Shown: positions 33,874-43,347, counted from the first letter of the stretch. The stretch is 64,000 nt of DNA from Rubrivivax sp. (GCA_016789955.1 JAEUPB010000036.1:44588-108587), one strand, 5' to 3'. Made by a program: numbers and translations. Notes: generated by a model from the sequence alone, not told the origin.

Positions 33874-35001
33874 CTACAGCAGCTCGTCGAGGACGGCGGT
33901 GAACTGCGTGGCCACATGGTCGAGGTCGGCCTCGCCCAGGGCCGGCCCGGTGGGCAGGTAGAAGCTGCTGTAGGCCACCGTGTTGGCCACCGGGCACTCG
34001 TCGGGGTGGGTCCAGCCGCGCTCGATGAAGATGTGCTGCAGGTTGTAGGGGATGAAGCCTTCGCGCGTCTCGATGCCGCGCTCGCGCAGCGCCGTCATCA
34101 CCTCGGTGCGGCGGCCGGCCAGCGCACCTTGCAGGCGCAGGTGGTACATCCAGATCACGTTGTGCGCCCACGGCCGCTCGATCGGCAGACGCAGGTGCTC
34201 GCGGTAGCGCTCCAGCCGCGCCGTGTAGTAGCGCGCGATCTCGCGGCGCTTCTCGACCAGCTGCGCGGCCTGCAGCATCTGCCCGCAGCCGATCGCCGCC
34301 TGCAGGTTCGTCATGCGATGGTTGAAGCCGATGTCGGCATGCATGAACTTGTTGGTGCTGCCGAAGGCCAGCGCCTTGAGGCTGCGCGCGCGCGCAGCCA
34401 GCGCCTCGTCGTCGGTGGTCACCATGCCGCCTTCGCCGGTCGTCAGGATCTTGTTGGCGAAGAAGCTGAAGGCGCCGGCCGTGCCGAGGCCGCCGACCGT
34501 GTGGCCCTTGTAGCGTGCGCCATGCGCCTCGGCGCAGTCCTCGAAGACCTGCAGCCGGTGCTGCCGGGCCAGCTCGTTGACCGGGTCCATGTCGGTGGCG
34601 TGGCCGAACAGGTGCACCACCATCACCGCGCGCGATCGTGGCGTGATCTTGCGCGCGAGGTCGGCCGGGTCCATCGTCAGCGTGTCCGCGTCGATGTCCA
34701 CCGGCACCGGGCGTGCGCCCAGGTACAGCACGGCGAAGAACGACGCCATGTTGGTCAGCGTGCTGACCAGCACCTCGTCGCCCGGGCCGATGCCGGCCGC
34801 GGCCAGCGCCAGGTGCAGCGCCGTCGTGCCGTTGGAGCACGAGACCGCGTGCCGGGTGCCGCAGAACTCGGCGAACTCGCGCTCGAAGCGCTCGATGAAG
34901 CCGCCGTAGAGGCCCGAGATGGCGTTCTGAGCCAACGCCTCGTTGACGAACACCGACTCGGCGGTGCCGAGCTGCGGTTGCGAGACGGGGATGATGTTCA
35001 T
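33874..35001 (-). CDS. DegT/DnrJ/EryC1/StrS-family sugar aminotransferase
   Basis: PLP-dependent nucleotide-sugar aminotransferase of 375 residues, similar to perosamine-synthase-type enzymes. The N-terminus IIPVSQPQLGTAESVFVNEA is typical. The PLP lysine is in FFANKILTTGEGG (about residue 183), the ring-stacking motif is at FEDCAEAHGARYKG and the GFNHRMTNLQAAIG segment matches the family. It adds an amino group to a keto-deoxy nucleotide sugar for a surface glycan. The ATG overlaps the cupin gene stop by 4 bp. Substrate specificity unknown. Confidence 0.92.
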   Translation of the reverse strand: MNIIPVSQPQLGTAESVFVNEALAQNAISGLYGGFIERFEREFAEFCGTRHAVSCSNGTTALHLALAAAGIGPGDEVLVSTLTNMASFFAVLYLGARPVPVDIDADTLTMDPADLARKITPRSRAVMVVHLFGHATDMDPVNELARQHRLQVFEDCAEAHGARYKGHTVGGLGTAGAFSFFANKILTTGEGGMVTTDDEALAARARSLKALAFGSTNKFMHADIGFNHRMTNLQAAIGCGQMLQAAQLVEKRREIARYYTARLERYREHLRLPIERPWAHNVIWMYHLRLQGALAGRRTEVMTALRERGIETREGFIPYNLQHIFIERGWTHPDECPVANTVAYSSFYLPTGPALGEADLDHVATQFTAVLDELL

Positions 35002-35378
35002 GGGGCGATCAGCGGTTCGGCCAGGCGATGGGTGTCGTCCTCGTACTGCGAGCCGGCGCGGGGGCCGCGCGTGAGGATCAGCACCTCGGCGTCGGTGAGG
35101 CCCTTGAGCGCGTGCCGCTCGTGCTCGCGCGTCACGGCCAGGTCGCCCTTGCGCAGCACGCGCTCGATGCGTTCGCCGCCGGGTCTCTGCGTGGCCAGCA
35201 GCACCTCGCCGTGCATCACGTAGTTCCACTGCACGGTGTGCTCGTGGTAATGGTTGGCGCGCACCGCGCCGGCACGGAAGGTCACCACCGTGACGGCGTT
35301 GATGCCCTCGTCGCCGATCAGGTCGGTGATGACGCCGCGGTCGTCGCTGTGCGCGGGATGGAGATCGATGAGTTCCAT
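34998..35378 (-). CDS. Small cupin-domain protein
   Basis: Single cupin domain, 126 residues. Metal-binding motif 1 is at NHYHEHTVQWNYVMHGEVLL (His, His, Glu-like set) and motif 2 at LAVTREHERHALKGLTDAEV. In sugar clusters such cupins are isomerases, epimerases or WxcM-like ketoisomerases acting on keto sugars. Its start lies 61 bp inside the upstream C-methyltransferase gene, in another frame, and its stop overlaps the DegT gene by 4 bp, so translation is tightly coupled. Confidence 0.82.
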   Translation of the reverse strand: MELIDLHPAHSDDRGVITDLIGDEGINAVTVVTFRAGAVRANHYHEHTVQWNYVMHGEVLLATQRPGGERIERVLRKGDLAVTREHERHALKGLTDAEVLILTRGPRAGSQYEDDTHRLAEPLIAP

Positions 35379-36622
35379 GTCGGGCTCGGGGTGGGTCGGG
35401 TGGGGAGGGTGGCGGGATGGGGGTCGACCTGCGGCACGTAGAAGCGCAGCCCCAGGTGGGCGAGCTTGGCCTTCAGGAAGTCGGCGATGTTCCACGGCAG
35501 GATCAGCGCGTGGGTGACGCCGCCGTCGATCTGGTCGTCGGACACGATCGGGATGTGCGAGCCGGGCATGCACTTGCCGATCTTCAGCGGCGACGCGTCG
35601 GTGATGTAGGCGATCAGGTCGGTGTCGAGCCGGCAGTAGTTCAGCAGCGTGTTGCCCTTGGTGGCGGCACCGATGCCGATGATCCTGCCGCCGTCGGCGC
35701 GGATGCGGGCCAGGTGCTCGTTCACCGCCAGCTTGGTCGACAGCACGCGGCGCATGAAGGCGGCCCAGGTCTCGGGCCGGTACAGGCCGAACAGCTCCTC
35801 GGCCCGCACCATCGCGTCGACCACCGGCGCCATGCCCACGCCGCGACGGGCGTAGACGCGGATCGAGCCGCACATGTACTCGAGGCTGTCGATGCGCGTG
35901 ATGCCGAAGCCGTGGCGTGCCAGGCACGCGGCCAGCGGCTTGACGCCGTAGTAGTGCACGTGCTCGTGGTAGATCGTGTCGAACGCCGTGCGCTGCACCA
36001 GCTCCAGCAGGTACGGCACCTCGAAGACGAAGCTGCCGTCGGGCGCCAGCACCTGGTCGGCTGTGCGCAGCACCGCGGGCAGGTCGTCGGCGTGGTTGAC
36101 GACGTTGGCACTCAGCAGCACCTGCACCGGCGCGGTCTCGAGGATGCGCGCCGCCGCCGCGGGGCCGAAGAAGTCGTTGATGGTCGGGATGCCGTCGGCC
36201 TCGGCGATCGCGGCGATGTTGGCCGCCGGTTCGACGCCCATCACGCGCGCATGCCCCTCGTCGCGGAAGTGCGCCAGCAGCGTGCCGACGTTGCTGCCGA
36301 CGTCGACGACCAGCGCGTCGGGCGCCGGGGCCAGCTCGCGCCGCACCGCGTCGCAGAATGTCTTGAAGTGCGCGATCGAGACGCGCGAGTTCGACGAGTC
36401 GTAGCTGTACTCGTGCTTCTGGTAGCGGTCGACCGCCGACACCGAGTACAGCGTGGCGACATGGCCGCAGTCGTCGCACTGGCCGAGCTGCAGCGGATAC
36501 GTGGTCTCCGGCCCGTACTGCAGGTCGGCCGGCAGGAAGGTGTCGGCCAGCGGGTGCCAGCCGAGGTCGACGACCTTCCTCAGTCGAGGCGACTGGCACA
36601 GGCGGCAGCAGGTGATCTTCAT
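35318..36622 (-). CDS. Class I methyltransferase with N-terminal zinc-binding domain (sugar C-methyltransferase type)
   Basis: Protein of 434 residues. Zinc-site cysteines are in CCRLCQSPRLR and GQCDDCGHVATLYS, followed by a SAM domain (ALVVDVGSNVGTLLAHFRDE) and the active-site region FDTIYHEHVHYYGVKPLAA; the C-terminal domain includes GIGAATKGNTLLNYCRLDTD. This is the three-domain layout of TylC3/NovU-type C-methyltransferases acting on keto-deoxy nucleotide sugars. The last about 20 residues (Thr/Pro-rich) read through the cupin start and look dispensable. The ATG lies 35 bp downstream of the glycosyltransferase stop. Confidence 0.9.
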   Translation of the reverse strand: MKITCCRLCQSPRLRKVVDLGWHPLADTFLPADLQYGPETTYPLQLGQCDDCGHVATLYSVSAVDRYQKHEYSYDSSNSRVSIAHFKTFCDAVRRELAPAPDALVVDVGSNVGTLLAHFRDEGHARVMGVEPAANIAAIAEADGIPTINDFFGPAAAARILETAPVQVLLSANVVNHADDLPAVLRTADQVLAPDGSFVFEVPYLLELVQRTAFDTIYHEHVHYYGVKPLAACLARHGFGITRIDSLEYMCGSIRVYARRGVGMAPVVDAMVRAEELFGLYRPETWAAFMRRVLSTKLAVNEHLARIRADGGRIIGIGAATKGNTLLNYCRLDTDLIAYITDASPLKIGKCMPGSHIPIVSDDQIDGGVTHALILPWNIADFLKAKLAHLGLRFYVPQVDPHPATLPTRPTPSPTWNSSISIPRTATTAASSPT

Positions 36623-36657
36623 GCGGTTTCCTTCGGCGATCGAATCGTCACGAGCCT

Positions 36658-37608
36658 TCATGCGGCCAGCGGCACGGCGGCTTGGGCCGGCGCGGCGCTG
36701 CTCTCGGCGGCGGCGGCCTGCGCCGCCCGGCGCTGCGCGGCGTCGGCGCGCAACTGCTCCCGCCAGAACGCGGCGTGGCGGGCGGCGAAGCCATCCCAGT
36801 CGGTGAGCCGGTGGCGCGCGGCGTTGATGGCCTGCATCTCGTTCTCCAGGCGCGTGCCGATGGCCATCAGCTGCTCGTGCGTGGCGAACAGCAGCAACTC
36901 GCCGGCGAGCTCCAGGTGGTAGCCCTGTGCGGTGACGATCGGCGTCACGCCGTGGTTCAGCGCGTCCAGCGTGGACAGTGCGCCTTCGTCGTTGCCGGTG
37001 TAGAGCAGGTGCGTGCTGGCGAGCAGCCACTCGCGGTAGCGCTCGCGATCGAAGCCGTCGTGGTGCTGCACCTCGTAGCCGGCGGCCACCAGCGGGGCCA
37101 GCCATTCCGCCCACCCGGCGCCCATCACGCGCAGCAGCACCTGGCCGGGGCTGAAGCGGCGCATGAAGTCCACCACCCACGACTGGTTCTTGCGGCCGTC
37201 GGGGTACAGCCGGCCCGATACCAGCACCGACACCCGGGCCGGCTCGGCCGGCATCAGCGCCGGCGGCGCGAACGACACGAAGCGCGTGGTGCCGCTGAGC
37301 TCGTTGAGCCGTCGCGCGGTCTCCTCGGAGCAGCAGAAGCCCCAGATGCCGCCTTGCGCCTGCGCGCAGACCAGCTCGAACTTGCGCGGCGTGTCGATGT
37401 GCGTGACCAGCGTGCTGTGCATGCCGGTCGCCTTGACCTCGTGGAACTTGCCGTAGTTGACGTGGAAGGTCACGTCGAACCCCGGGCGCTGCTCGAACGA
37501 CAACTCGACATGCCGCACGTGCGGCGCCAGGTGCGTGGCCAGCCGCTCGGCGTAGTCGTACAGCACCCAGCCGCCGGCCGGCTCGTAGCTGATGACGTTG
37601 ACCTTCAT
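36658..37608 (-). CDS. Glycosyltransferase-like protein (GT4-type fold)
   Basis: Protein of 316 residues that looks like a GT-B glycosyltransferase. The N-terminal part (MKVNVISYEPAGGWVLYDYA) begins like a GT4 protein; the middle VSVLVSGRLYPDGRKNQSWV is the common start of the nucleotide-sugar domain, and NDEGALSTLDALNHGVTPIV carries the E-x7-E-like motif. It is shorter than typical GT4 proteins (350-400), and the C-terminal tail is Ala-rich and disordered. No membrane segment. Probably transfers a sugar in assembly of the surface glycan; donor unknown. Confidence 0.75.
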   Translation of the reverse strand: MKVNVISYEPAGGWVLYDYAERLATHLAPHVRHVELSFEQRPGFDVTFHVNYGKFHEVKATGMHSTLVTHIDTPRKFELVCAQAQGGIWGFCCSEETARRLNELSGTTRFVSFAPPALMPAEPARVSVLVSGRLYPDGRKNQSWVVDFMRRFSPGQVLLRVMGAGWAEWLAPLVAAGYEVQHHDGFDRERYREWLLASTHLLYTGNDEGALSTLDALNHGVTPIVTAQGYHLELAGELLLFATHEQLMAIGTRLENEMQAINAARHRLTDWDGFAARHAAFWREQLRADAAQRRAAQAAAAESSAAPAQAAVPLAA

Positions 37609-37633
37609 GTCGCGCGTCTCTCCGTGCGGCCGA

Positions 37634-38317
37634 TCAGCCCGGCACCCGGCACACCGCGACGGTGAGGAACGGCGCCGCCTGCTGCGTCTGCGCGAAGCTG
37701 GGGATCACGTGCTCCAGCGTGAAGTGCGGCGGCCACTGGTACAGCAGCTCCTGCATCACCAGGCCCTGGTTCACCAGCGTGGCCTCGAACTGCAGGTAGC
37801 GGAACTCGAACGGGTGGTAGCGCGTCAGCAGCCCGTGGCGGTCGCCGCGGTAGACCGGCGTCGAGCAGATGAAGCGGCCGCCCGGGCGCAGTACGCGCTT
37901 GATCTCGGTGAAGTACTTCGGCAATTCGCCGGGCTGGATGTGTTCGATGGTCTCGAACGAGATGTAGGTGTCGATCGACGCGTCGTCCACCGGCAACTCG
38001 AGCACGCTGCCCTGCAGGTAGCGGTGCGCGCCGCCCGGGCCCATGCGCGGCAGGTACTGCTCGTTGGCGAACGCGACCATGTTCGGGTCGATGTCCACGC
38101 CGGTGTAGCTCTTGCAGTTCAGCAGCAGCGACGAGTAGCCGCACCCCATCGCCGCGTCGAGCACGTCGGCGCCGTAGCAGAACCCCTTGGCGAAGGCGTA
38201 GCGGTACAGGTGGTCGAGGTTCAGCGTCTGCAGCGTGCCGTAGGGGCGCGGGATCAGGTGCTCGTTCTCGTCGACGAGGCCGAGGTCGAATCGCTGGGCT
38301 TCCAGGGGGGCGTTCAT
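37634..38317 (-). CDS. SAM-dependent methyltransferase of the glycan cluster
   Basis: Methyltransferase of 227 residues. SAM motif I is at DVLDAAMGCGYSSLLLNCKS, motif II at YTGVDIDPNMVAFANEQYL and the post-I acidic residue lies in VDIDP. The segment FETIEHIQPGELPKYFTEIK followed by LRPGGRFICSTPVY is typical of small-molecule/ubiE-like methyltransferases. The glycine motif reads AMGCGY rather than GCGTG. Genes either side are 25 and 31 bp away on the same strand. Confidence 0.85.
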   Translation of the reverse strand: MNAPLEAQRFDLGLVDENEHLIPRPYGTLQTLNLDHLYRYAFAKGFCYGADVLDAAMGCGYSSLLLNCKSYTGVDIDPNMVAFANEQYLPRMGPGGAHRYLQGSVLELPVDDASIDTYISFETIEHIQPGELPKYFTEIKRVLRPGGRFICSTPVYRGDRHGLLTRYHPFEFRYLQFEATLVNQGLVMQELLYQWPPHFTLEHVIPSFAQTQQAAPFLTVAVCRVPG

Positions 38318-38348
38318 CGGGGTTCTTTCGCGTGTCGGGACGGCGGGA

Positions 38349-39980
38349 TCAGAAGGCCCGGAGGTAGATCTCCGGGATCTGGCGCACGTTGGGCCGGTCC
38401 AGCGGGCCGGGGATCGGTTCGGCCGAATGGCCCGAGAACAGCGCCGCGTCCTTGCGCAGCCAGGTCAGCTCGAGCAGCCGCGGGAACGGGATGCCGCCGA
38501 TCATCACCATGCCGCCGGCGTTGTTGGCGTGCATGTGCACCACGTGGTGCGACAGCGCGAGCTTGGAGAACACCGCGTAGGCCACGTCGAAGTACTCGCG
38601 GTTCACGAGGTTTTGGAAGTCGTGGAACTCGCCGGCCAGCACCTCGAACTTCGCCAGGTCGGCCGTGTCGGCCTGCGACAGGCACTCCCACTCGGCGCCC
38701 TCGGTGTCGAACTTCAGGATCGGGTGGCGCGCCTCGGCCCAGTCGAGCATGCCCATCATCGAGCGAAGCGACAGGAACGGGCCCTGGTCGCGTGCGCCCC
38801 AGCCGACCTTGTGGAAGCGGATCTGCGGGTGGTTGGACGGCGAGGCCGCGATCGTGTGGTCGAACTGCAGCACCTGCGCGCCGAGTGCCGCCATCTGGTT
38901 GTCGAAGCTCACCTCGTCGCCGATGCCGATCGACAGCACGCGGTTGCTCCGCTGCGCCACCGAGGGCATCACGTAGCCGCCGTCGCCGTCGGCGCCCAGC
39001 CGCACCTTGATGTCGCTGCCCATCTGCCACGGGCGGATGAGGTTCAGCAGCGCGAACACCTCGGCGTGGGTCACGGGCCGCGGCTGTGTAGTCGGGGGCG
39101 TTTCGGCAGCGGGCATGGCGGGTCTCGCAGGGAGAGGCTGTTGAAAGACGTCCGCGGCGCGCAGCAGCCGCGCCATCGCGAGGAAGGTCGATCCCGAGGT
39201 CGCGACGAGCTGGGTGCGCGACAGGATCAGCAGGTCGACGAGCCCTTCCACCACCGAGGCACCGGAGCGCTCGATGTTGTAGGGAAAGGCGCGGCCGTCG
39301 TCGTCGGCCGTGAGCTGGTTCCACGAGCCGCCCTTCTCGCGCTTCTCGGGGAAGTGGCCCTTCGGGAACACGGCGCAGTTGGACAGCGCGGCGAAGCGGC
39401 GATTGACCTCGGCGTCGTCGCTGCAGACGAAGTGGCGGCGCTCGCTGCGCTGCACGGCGGCGTGCAGCGCGTCGTCGTCCACCGCGCCGCCGAAGTCGGT
39501 CTTGCGGATGTGGATGCCGATCACGCCGGCATCGATGCGCTGCTGCACGCAGAAGTCCCACGCGCGGCGTTCCACATCGGGGGCGAGCCTCAGCGATCGC
39601 AACACGGCGTGCACGTCGGCGGCATCCACCCACGCCGGGATCAGGTTGTGGAAGTGCACCACGCCGCCGGGGGCGTCGAGCAACTCCTGGTAGTCGCTCC
39701 AGCCGTGCAGCCCCTGGTGCAGCACGATGCGCTCGGCGGGGAAGTCGAGCTGGTTCTCCTGCATCAGCATCGTGCGCGCGTCGTGGTGCCGGTAGTGCGA
39801 GAGCGGCAGCGTGTCGTGCGGCAGCGGCGGCACGAAGAGGCTCTCCAGCGCTGCGCCGCACCAGTTGTTCACGGGCCAGGAGATGCGCCAGTCGTGGCCG
39901 TAGCGCTGCTTGAGGATCAGCGCGAAGACGAGGGCGTTGAGGCGGTTGGCCAGGCCGCCGTCGCAGAGCACGACGTTCAT
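38349..39980 (-). CDS. Fusion of a fucosyltransferase-like domain and an FkbM-like methyltransferase domain
   Basis: Protein of 543 residues starting at ATG 39980. Residues 1-285 resemble O-fucosyltransferase/NodZ-type GT-B enzymes: GGLANRLNALVFALILKQRY at the N-terminus, the donor-binding motif VIGIHIRKTDFGG, and LVDLLILSRTQLVATSGSTF. After an Ala/Pro/Thr linker (around 288-305) residues 305-543 look like an FkbM-type methyltransferase (LGADGDGGYVMPSVAQR, VLSIGIGDEVSFDNQMA, PILKFDTEGAEWE). The linker holds an ATG at 39116, so separate initiation of the second domain is possible. It overlaps the asparagine-synthase fusion gene by 4 bp. Confidence 0.8.
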   Translation of the reverse strand: MNVVLCDGGLANRLNALVFALILKQRYGHDWRISWPVNNWCGAALESLFVPPLPHDTLPLSHYRHHDARTMLMQENQLDFPAERIVLHQGLHGWSDYQELLDAPGGVVHFHNLIPAWVDAADVHAVLRSLRLAPDVERRAWDFCVQQRIDAGVIGIHIRKTDFGGAVDDDALHAAVQRSERRHFVCSDDAEVNRRFAALSNCAVFPKGHFPEKREKGGSWNQLTADDDGRAFPYNIERSGASVVEGLVDLLILSRTQLVATSGSTFLAMARLLRAADVFQQPLPARPAMPAAETPPTTQPRPVTHAEVFALLNLIRPWQMGSDIKVRLGADGDGGYVMPSVAQRSNRVLSIGIGDEVSFDNQMAALGAQVLQFDHTIAASPSNHPQIRFHKVGWGARDQGPFLSLRSMMGMLDWAEARHPILKFDTEGAEWECLSQADTADLAKFEVLAGEFHDFQNLVNREYFDVAYAVFSKLALSHHVVHMHANNAGGMVMIGGIPFPRLLELTWLRKDAALFSGHSAEPIPGPLDRPNVRQIPEIYLRAF

Positions 39981-42900
39981 GCGGCGGCCTCGCGGGCGGT
40001 GGTGGAGGAGGGTGTCATCGGGGTCTTCGAGGCGGCGGTCCAGGACAGGCCGACCACGGTGTTGGGCAGGGCGGCGCGCTGGTCGTCGTGGCGCGAGGCG
40101 TGCAGCGCGGTGGAGACGCTGGCGTCCAGCGAGCCGGTGACCAGCGCCTCGGCGTCGGCTGCGTCGGCCAGCGACACCGGGCTCGTCAGTGCGGCGACGA
40201 GCGCGCCGCGCGACGGGTCCAGCAGCCGCTGCAGCTTGCGCGCGGCTGCGGCGAACTGCTCGCCCGGCAGGCCCAGCAGCAGCACCAGCGCGTAGGGCGC
40301 CTGATCGGTGGTGTAGATGCGGCCGTCGGGCGCGAAGTCGGCGGCGTTCAGGTCGAGCACGGTGCCCGGGCACTGGTGCTTGCCCAGCAGCATCGCCAGT
40401 GCCTGCGTGGCGCGGTCGAGCTCATCGGTGGAGAAGGCGCGTGCCGCGGGGCTGTCCTGCACGCGCACGATCAGCGCACGCTGGCCGGGCTGCAGCGAGC
40501 GGCCGATCAGGTCTTCCAGCGGCTGCGCCATGCCGCGCCGCGGGCTGACCTGGTCACCCAGGCTCGAGCCGGTGCGCCAGCAGGCGTAGGCCATCACCGG
40601 CAGTTCGCGGGCGTAGCGCATGTCGCCGGCGGGTGCGTGCGCCAGGTAGTGGCCGCGCGGGTCGGCCACCGCGTCGGGGTCGTCGCGGTGCAGCCAGGCG
40701 TAGCGCTGGGCGTCGAAGTTGGCCTGCACGCGCTTGCGGCCCAGGCCGCCGTGCCAGTGCACGAGGTCGTTCTTCTCGGTGGTGCCGGGCCACCAGTCGA
40801 TGGTCACGTTCGACTCCAGCCGCGCGTAGTCGAACGAGAGCTGGTCGCGCTTGGAGAAGGCGAGGATGCTCTCCCACCAGAGCTGCCCGAAGCGGCGCAC
40901 GGCGGGGTGGTGGTGCGAGCGCAGTAGCACCGTGGCGGTGGTCAGCGGCGTGATCGACGCCAGCGGCCGCTGCTTCGCGTAGAAGGCCATCTGCGCGGCC
41001 ACGGTGTCCACCGCGTCGTAGGCCAGGCTGGCCACGGCGGCGGCTTCCTCGTCGGGGTTGCGGCGCGAGCCGTGCAGGAAGGCGCGGAACAGATGGTCGG
41101 CACTCGCCGTGTCGTGCTGCAGGTCGGAAGCCTGCGGCAACCGGCGGAAGGTGACGGTGTTGTCGACGTACAGCGAATGCGCGGCGTCGGGGAAGTACTC
41201 GTGCGGCAGCGCCTTGGGCCGGCGCGACAGTTTCTCGGCCGGCAGGTGGCGGTCGCCCATCGGCTGCAGGCGCCAGGTCTTCGACGTCAGCGCCGGGTTG
41301 TCGGTGATGCAGACCCAGTCGATGTCGAGATCGGTGGTGGCACCCGCGGGGAGCGTCTCCAGGGGGTCGTTCAGCTGCTCCTTGGCGCCGACCAGCACGG
41401 TGTAGACGACGAGCCGGCCGGCCTTGGGCTGCGGCTCGGGTTGCGGTTCGACGGTGGTCGCCACGACCGGCGCGGGCTCGACCGCCATCGGCTCCGCCGC
41501 CGGGCGCAGCTGCAGCGTCGGGTACACGTCCACCCACCACAGCAGCAGCACCGCGAGGTTCCACACGCGCAGGAAGTACTTGGGGTTGCCGCCGTAGTAG
41601 TCGGCCAGCACGCCCAGGATCGCGTCGAAGTCCAGCACGTCGGCCAGCGGCGTGCCGCGCAGCTGCTCGATCGCGGCTTCGAGCCGGAGCCGCATCGGCT
41701 CCAGCAGGTAGACCGGCGGCACCGTGAAGCCCATCTTCTGGCGCTCGATCACGGCCCGCGGCAGGCGCGCCTTCATCAGCGCGCGCAGCACGTGCTTCGA
41801 GGATTCCACGCGCGGCAGCTTCATCTCGCGCGGCAGGGCCGACGCGAAACGCCAGACGTCCAGGTCGAGGAAGGGGAAGCGCCCTTCCAGCGAATGGGCC
41901 ATCAGGATCTTGTCGGCCTTCATCATCAGGTTCTCGGGCATCCAGCATGAGAGCTCGAAGGCCTGCATGCCCGCCAGCGGCGAGGGCGCGTCGTCGAAGA
42001 CCGGGCGGTAGCGGGTGTGGTGCAGCGGCCGCTTCTTCTCGCGCATCAGCTCGTTGGCCTTGAGGTCGTTGCTCGACAGCAGGAAGAAGTGCGTGAAGAG
42101 CTTGTCGCGGTCGGCCGCCAGCTCGGGCTTCAATGCGAGCTGGTGCTGGTCGTAGCCGGCGAAGAGCTCGTCGCCGCCTTCGCCGGAGAGCACCACGGTC
42201 ACGTCGTCGGCGATGCGCTGCGCCAGCCGCGACAGCGCGAAGCAGGCCGGGTCGGCGATCGGCTCGTCGAGCTCGGCGATGACGCGGTCCATGCCGGCGC
42301 GCAACTCGGGCTGCGTGATGCACAGCTCCACGTAGTCGAGGTCGAACTGCCGCGCCACGGCGCGCGAGTAGGCGAACTCGTTGACCTCGGGCAAGCCGAT
42401 GCTGTAGGCCTTCAGCCGTGCGCCGGCCTGGTGCACGTAGGACGCTACCGCGCTGGAATCGAGGCCGCCGGAGAGCAGCACGCCGATCGGCACCTCGCCC
42501 ATCAGCTGCGAGCGCACCGAGCGCGCGAGCAGCCCGTCGAGTTCCTCGGCGTAGTCGGCCTCGCTGCGCGTGGCCTGCGGCTCGGAGACGACCACCGACG
42601 CATAGCGCAGCGTCTGCCGCCGGCCGTTGCACCACGTCGTGAAGCAGCCCGCGGGCAGCTTCTCGATGCGCGCGAACATCGTGTGCGGCGCCAGGTTGTA
42701 GCGGTAGGCCAGGTAGTCCTGGAAGCCGATCGGGTTCAGCGCGTGATCCAGCCCTTCCAGGCCCAGCAGCGTGCGCAGTTCCGACGCGAAGGCGATGCAG
42801 TGATCGTCTTCGTAGATGTACAGCGGCTTCTGGCCGAAGCGGTCGCGCACCAGCGTGAAGTCGTCGCTGCCTTCACTGCCTTCAGGGCGGACGTCGAACA

Positions 42901-43270
42901 GGCACGCCGCGAACATGCCGTTCCAGTGCTCGAACGCGCGCGGGCCGTGGGTGGCCCAGGTGGCCAGCAGCACCTCGGTGTCGCTGGTGGTGCGCAGCGG
43001 GTAGCCGGCGGGTCGCAGCGCCTCGTGGTTGTAGACCTCGCCGTTGTAGACGATGCCGTGGCGCCGGTCAGGCGTGTAGATCGGCTGCTGGCCGCCGGCA
43101 CGGTCGACGATCGCCAGCCGCAGGTTGCACAGCAGGCTGCGCGCACTGCGATGCACGCCGTAGTGGTCCGGGCCCCGGTGCGCGAGCGCTCGGCCGAAGT
43201 GGGCCTGCGCGCGATCGAGGACCGCCGGGTCGACCGGGTGCTTGTAGTGGATGCCCGCAATGCCGCACAT
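39977..43270 (-). CDS. Asparagine synthase fused to a DUF616-type glycosyltransferase-like domain
   Basis: Protein of 1097 residues. ATG 43270 is fixed by the MCGIAG N-terminus, whose Cys2 is the glutaminase nucleophile. The class II glutaminase ends near residue 190. The AsnB synthetase domain follows with the PP-loop GVLLSGGLDSSAVAS and SGEGGDELFAGYDQ. After a Val/Pro/Glu linker, residues about 620-825 match DUF616/TOD1-like glycosyltransferases (RLVVYTVLVGAKEQLNDP, DIDWVCITDNPALTSKTW, AHSLYVDNTVTFRR), then an uncharacterised C-terminus. In surface-glycan clusters AsnB-like enzymes amidate uronic acids or amino sugars. First gene of the glycan operon, downstream of a hairpin. Confidence 0.88.
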   Translation of the reverse strand: MCGIAGIHYKHPVDPAVLDRAQAHFGRALAHRGPDHYGVHRSARSLLCNLRLAIVDRAGGQQPIYTPDRRHGIVYNGEVYNHEALRPAGYPLRTTSDTEVLLATWATHGPRAFEHWNGMFAACLFDVRPEGSEGSDDFTLVRDRFGQKPLYIYEDDHCIAFASELRTLLGLEGLDHALNPIGFQDYLAYRYNLAPHTMFARIEKLPAGCFTTWCNGRRQTLRYASVVVSEPQATRSEADYAEELDGLLARSVRSQLMGEVPIGVLLSGGLDSSAVASYVHQAGARLKAYSIGLPEVNEFAYSRAVARQFDLDYVELCITQPELRAGMDRVIAELDEPIADPACFALSRLAQRIADDVTVVLSGEGGDELFAGYDQHQLALKPELAADRDKLFTHFFLLSSNDLKANELMREKKRPLHHTRYRPVFDDAPSPLAGMQAFELSCWMPENLMMKADKILMAHSLEGRFPFLDLDVWRFASALPREMKLPRVESSKHVLRALMKARLPRAVIERQKMGFTVPPVYLLEPMRLRLEAAIEQLRGTPLADVLDFDAILGVLADYYGGNPKYFLRVWNLAVLLLWWVDVYPTLQLRPAAEPMAVEPAPVVATTVEPQPEPQPKAGRLVVYTVLVGAKEQLNDPLETLPAGATTDLDIDWVCITDNPALTSKTWRLQPMGDRHLPAEKLSRRPKALPHEYFPDAAHSLYVDNTVTFRRLPQASDLQHDTASADHLFRAFLHGSRRNPDEEAAAVASLAYDAVDTVAAQMAFYAKQRPLASITPLTTATVLLRSHHHPAVRRFGQLWWESILAFSKRDQLSFDYARLESNVTIDWWPGTTEKNDLVHWHGGLGRKRVQANFDAQRYAWLHRDDPDAVADPRGHYLAHAPAGDMRYARELPVMAYACWRTGSSLGDQVSPRRGMAQPLEDLIGRSLQPGQRALIVRVQDSPAARAFSTDELDRATQALAMLLGKHQCPGTVLDLNAADFAPDGRIYTTDQAPYALVLLLGLPGEQFAAAARKLQRLLDPSRGALVAALTSPVSLADAADAEALVTGSLDASVSTALHASRHDDQRAALPNTVVGLSWTAASKTPMTPSSTTAREAAA

Positions 43271-43347
43271 GCGCAGGCATTCTTCCGGGCAGGCGCCGGA
43301 GCTTGAGCCGGAAAAGGGCCGCAAACACGGCCCATCCCCGCATCTGC

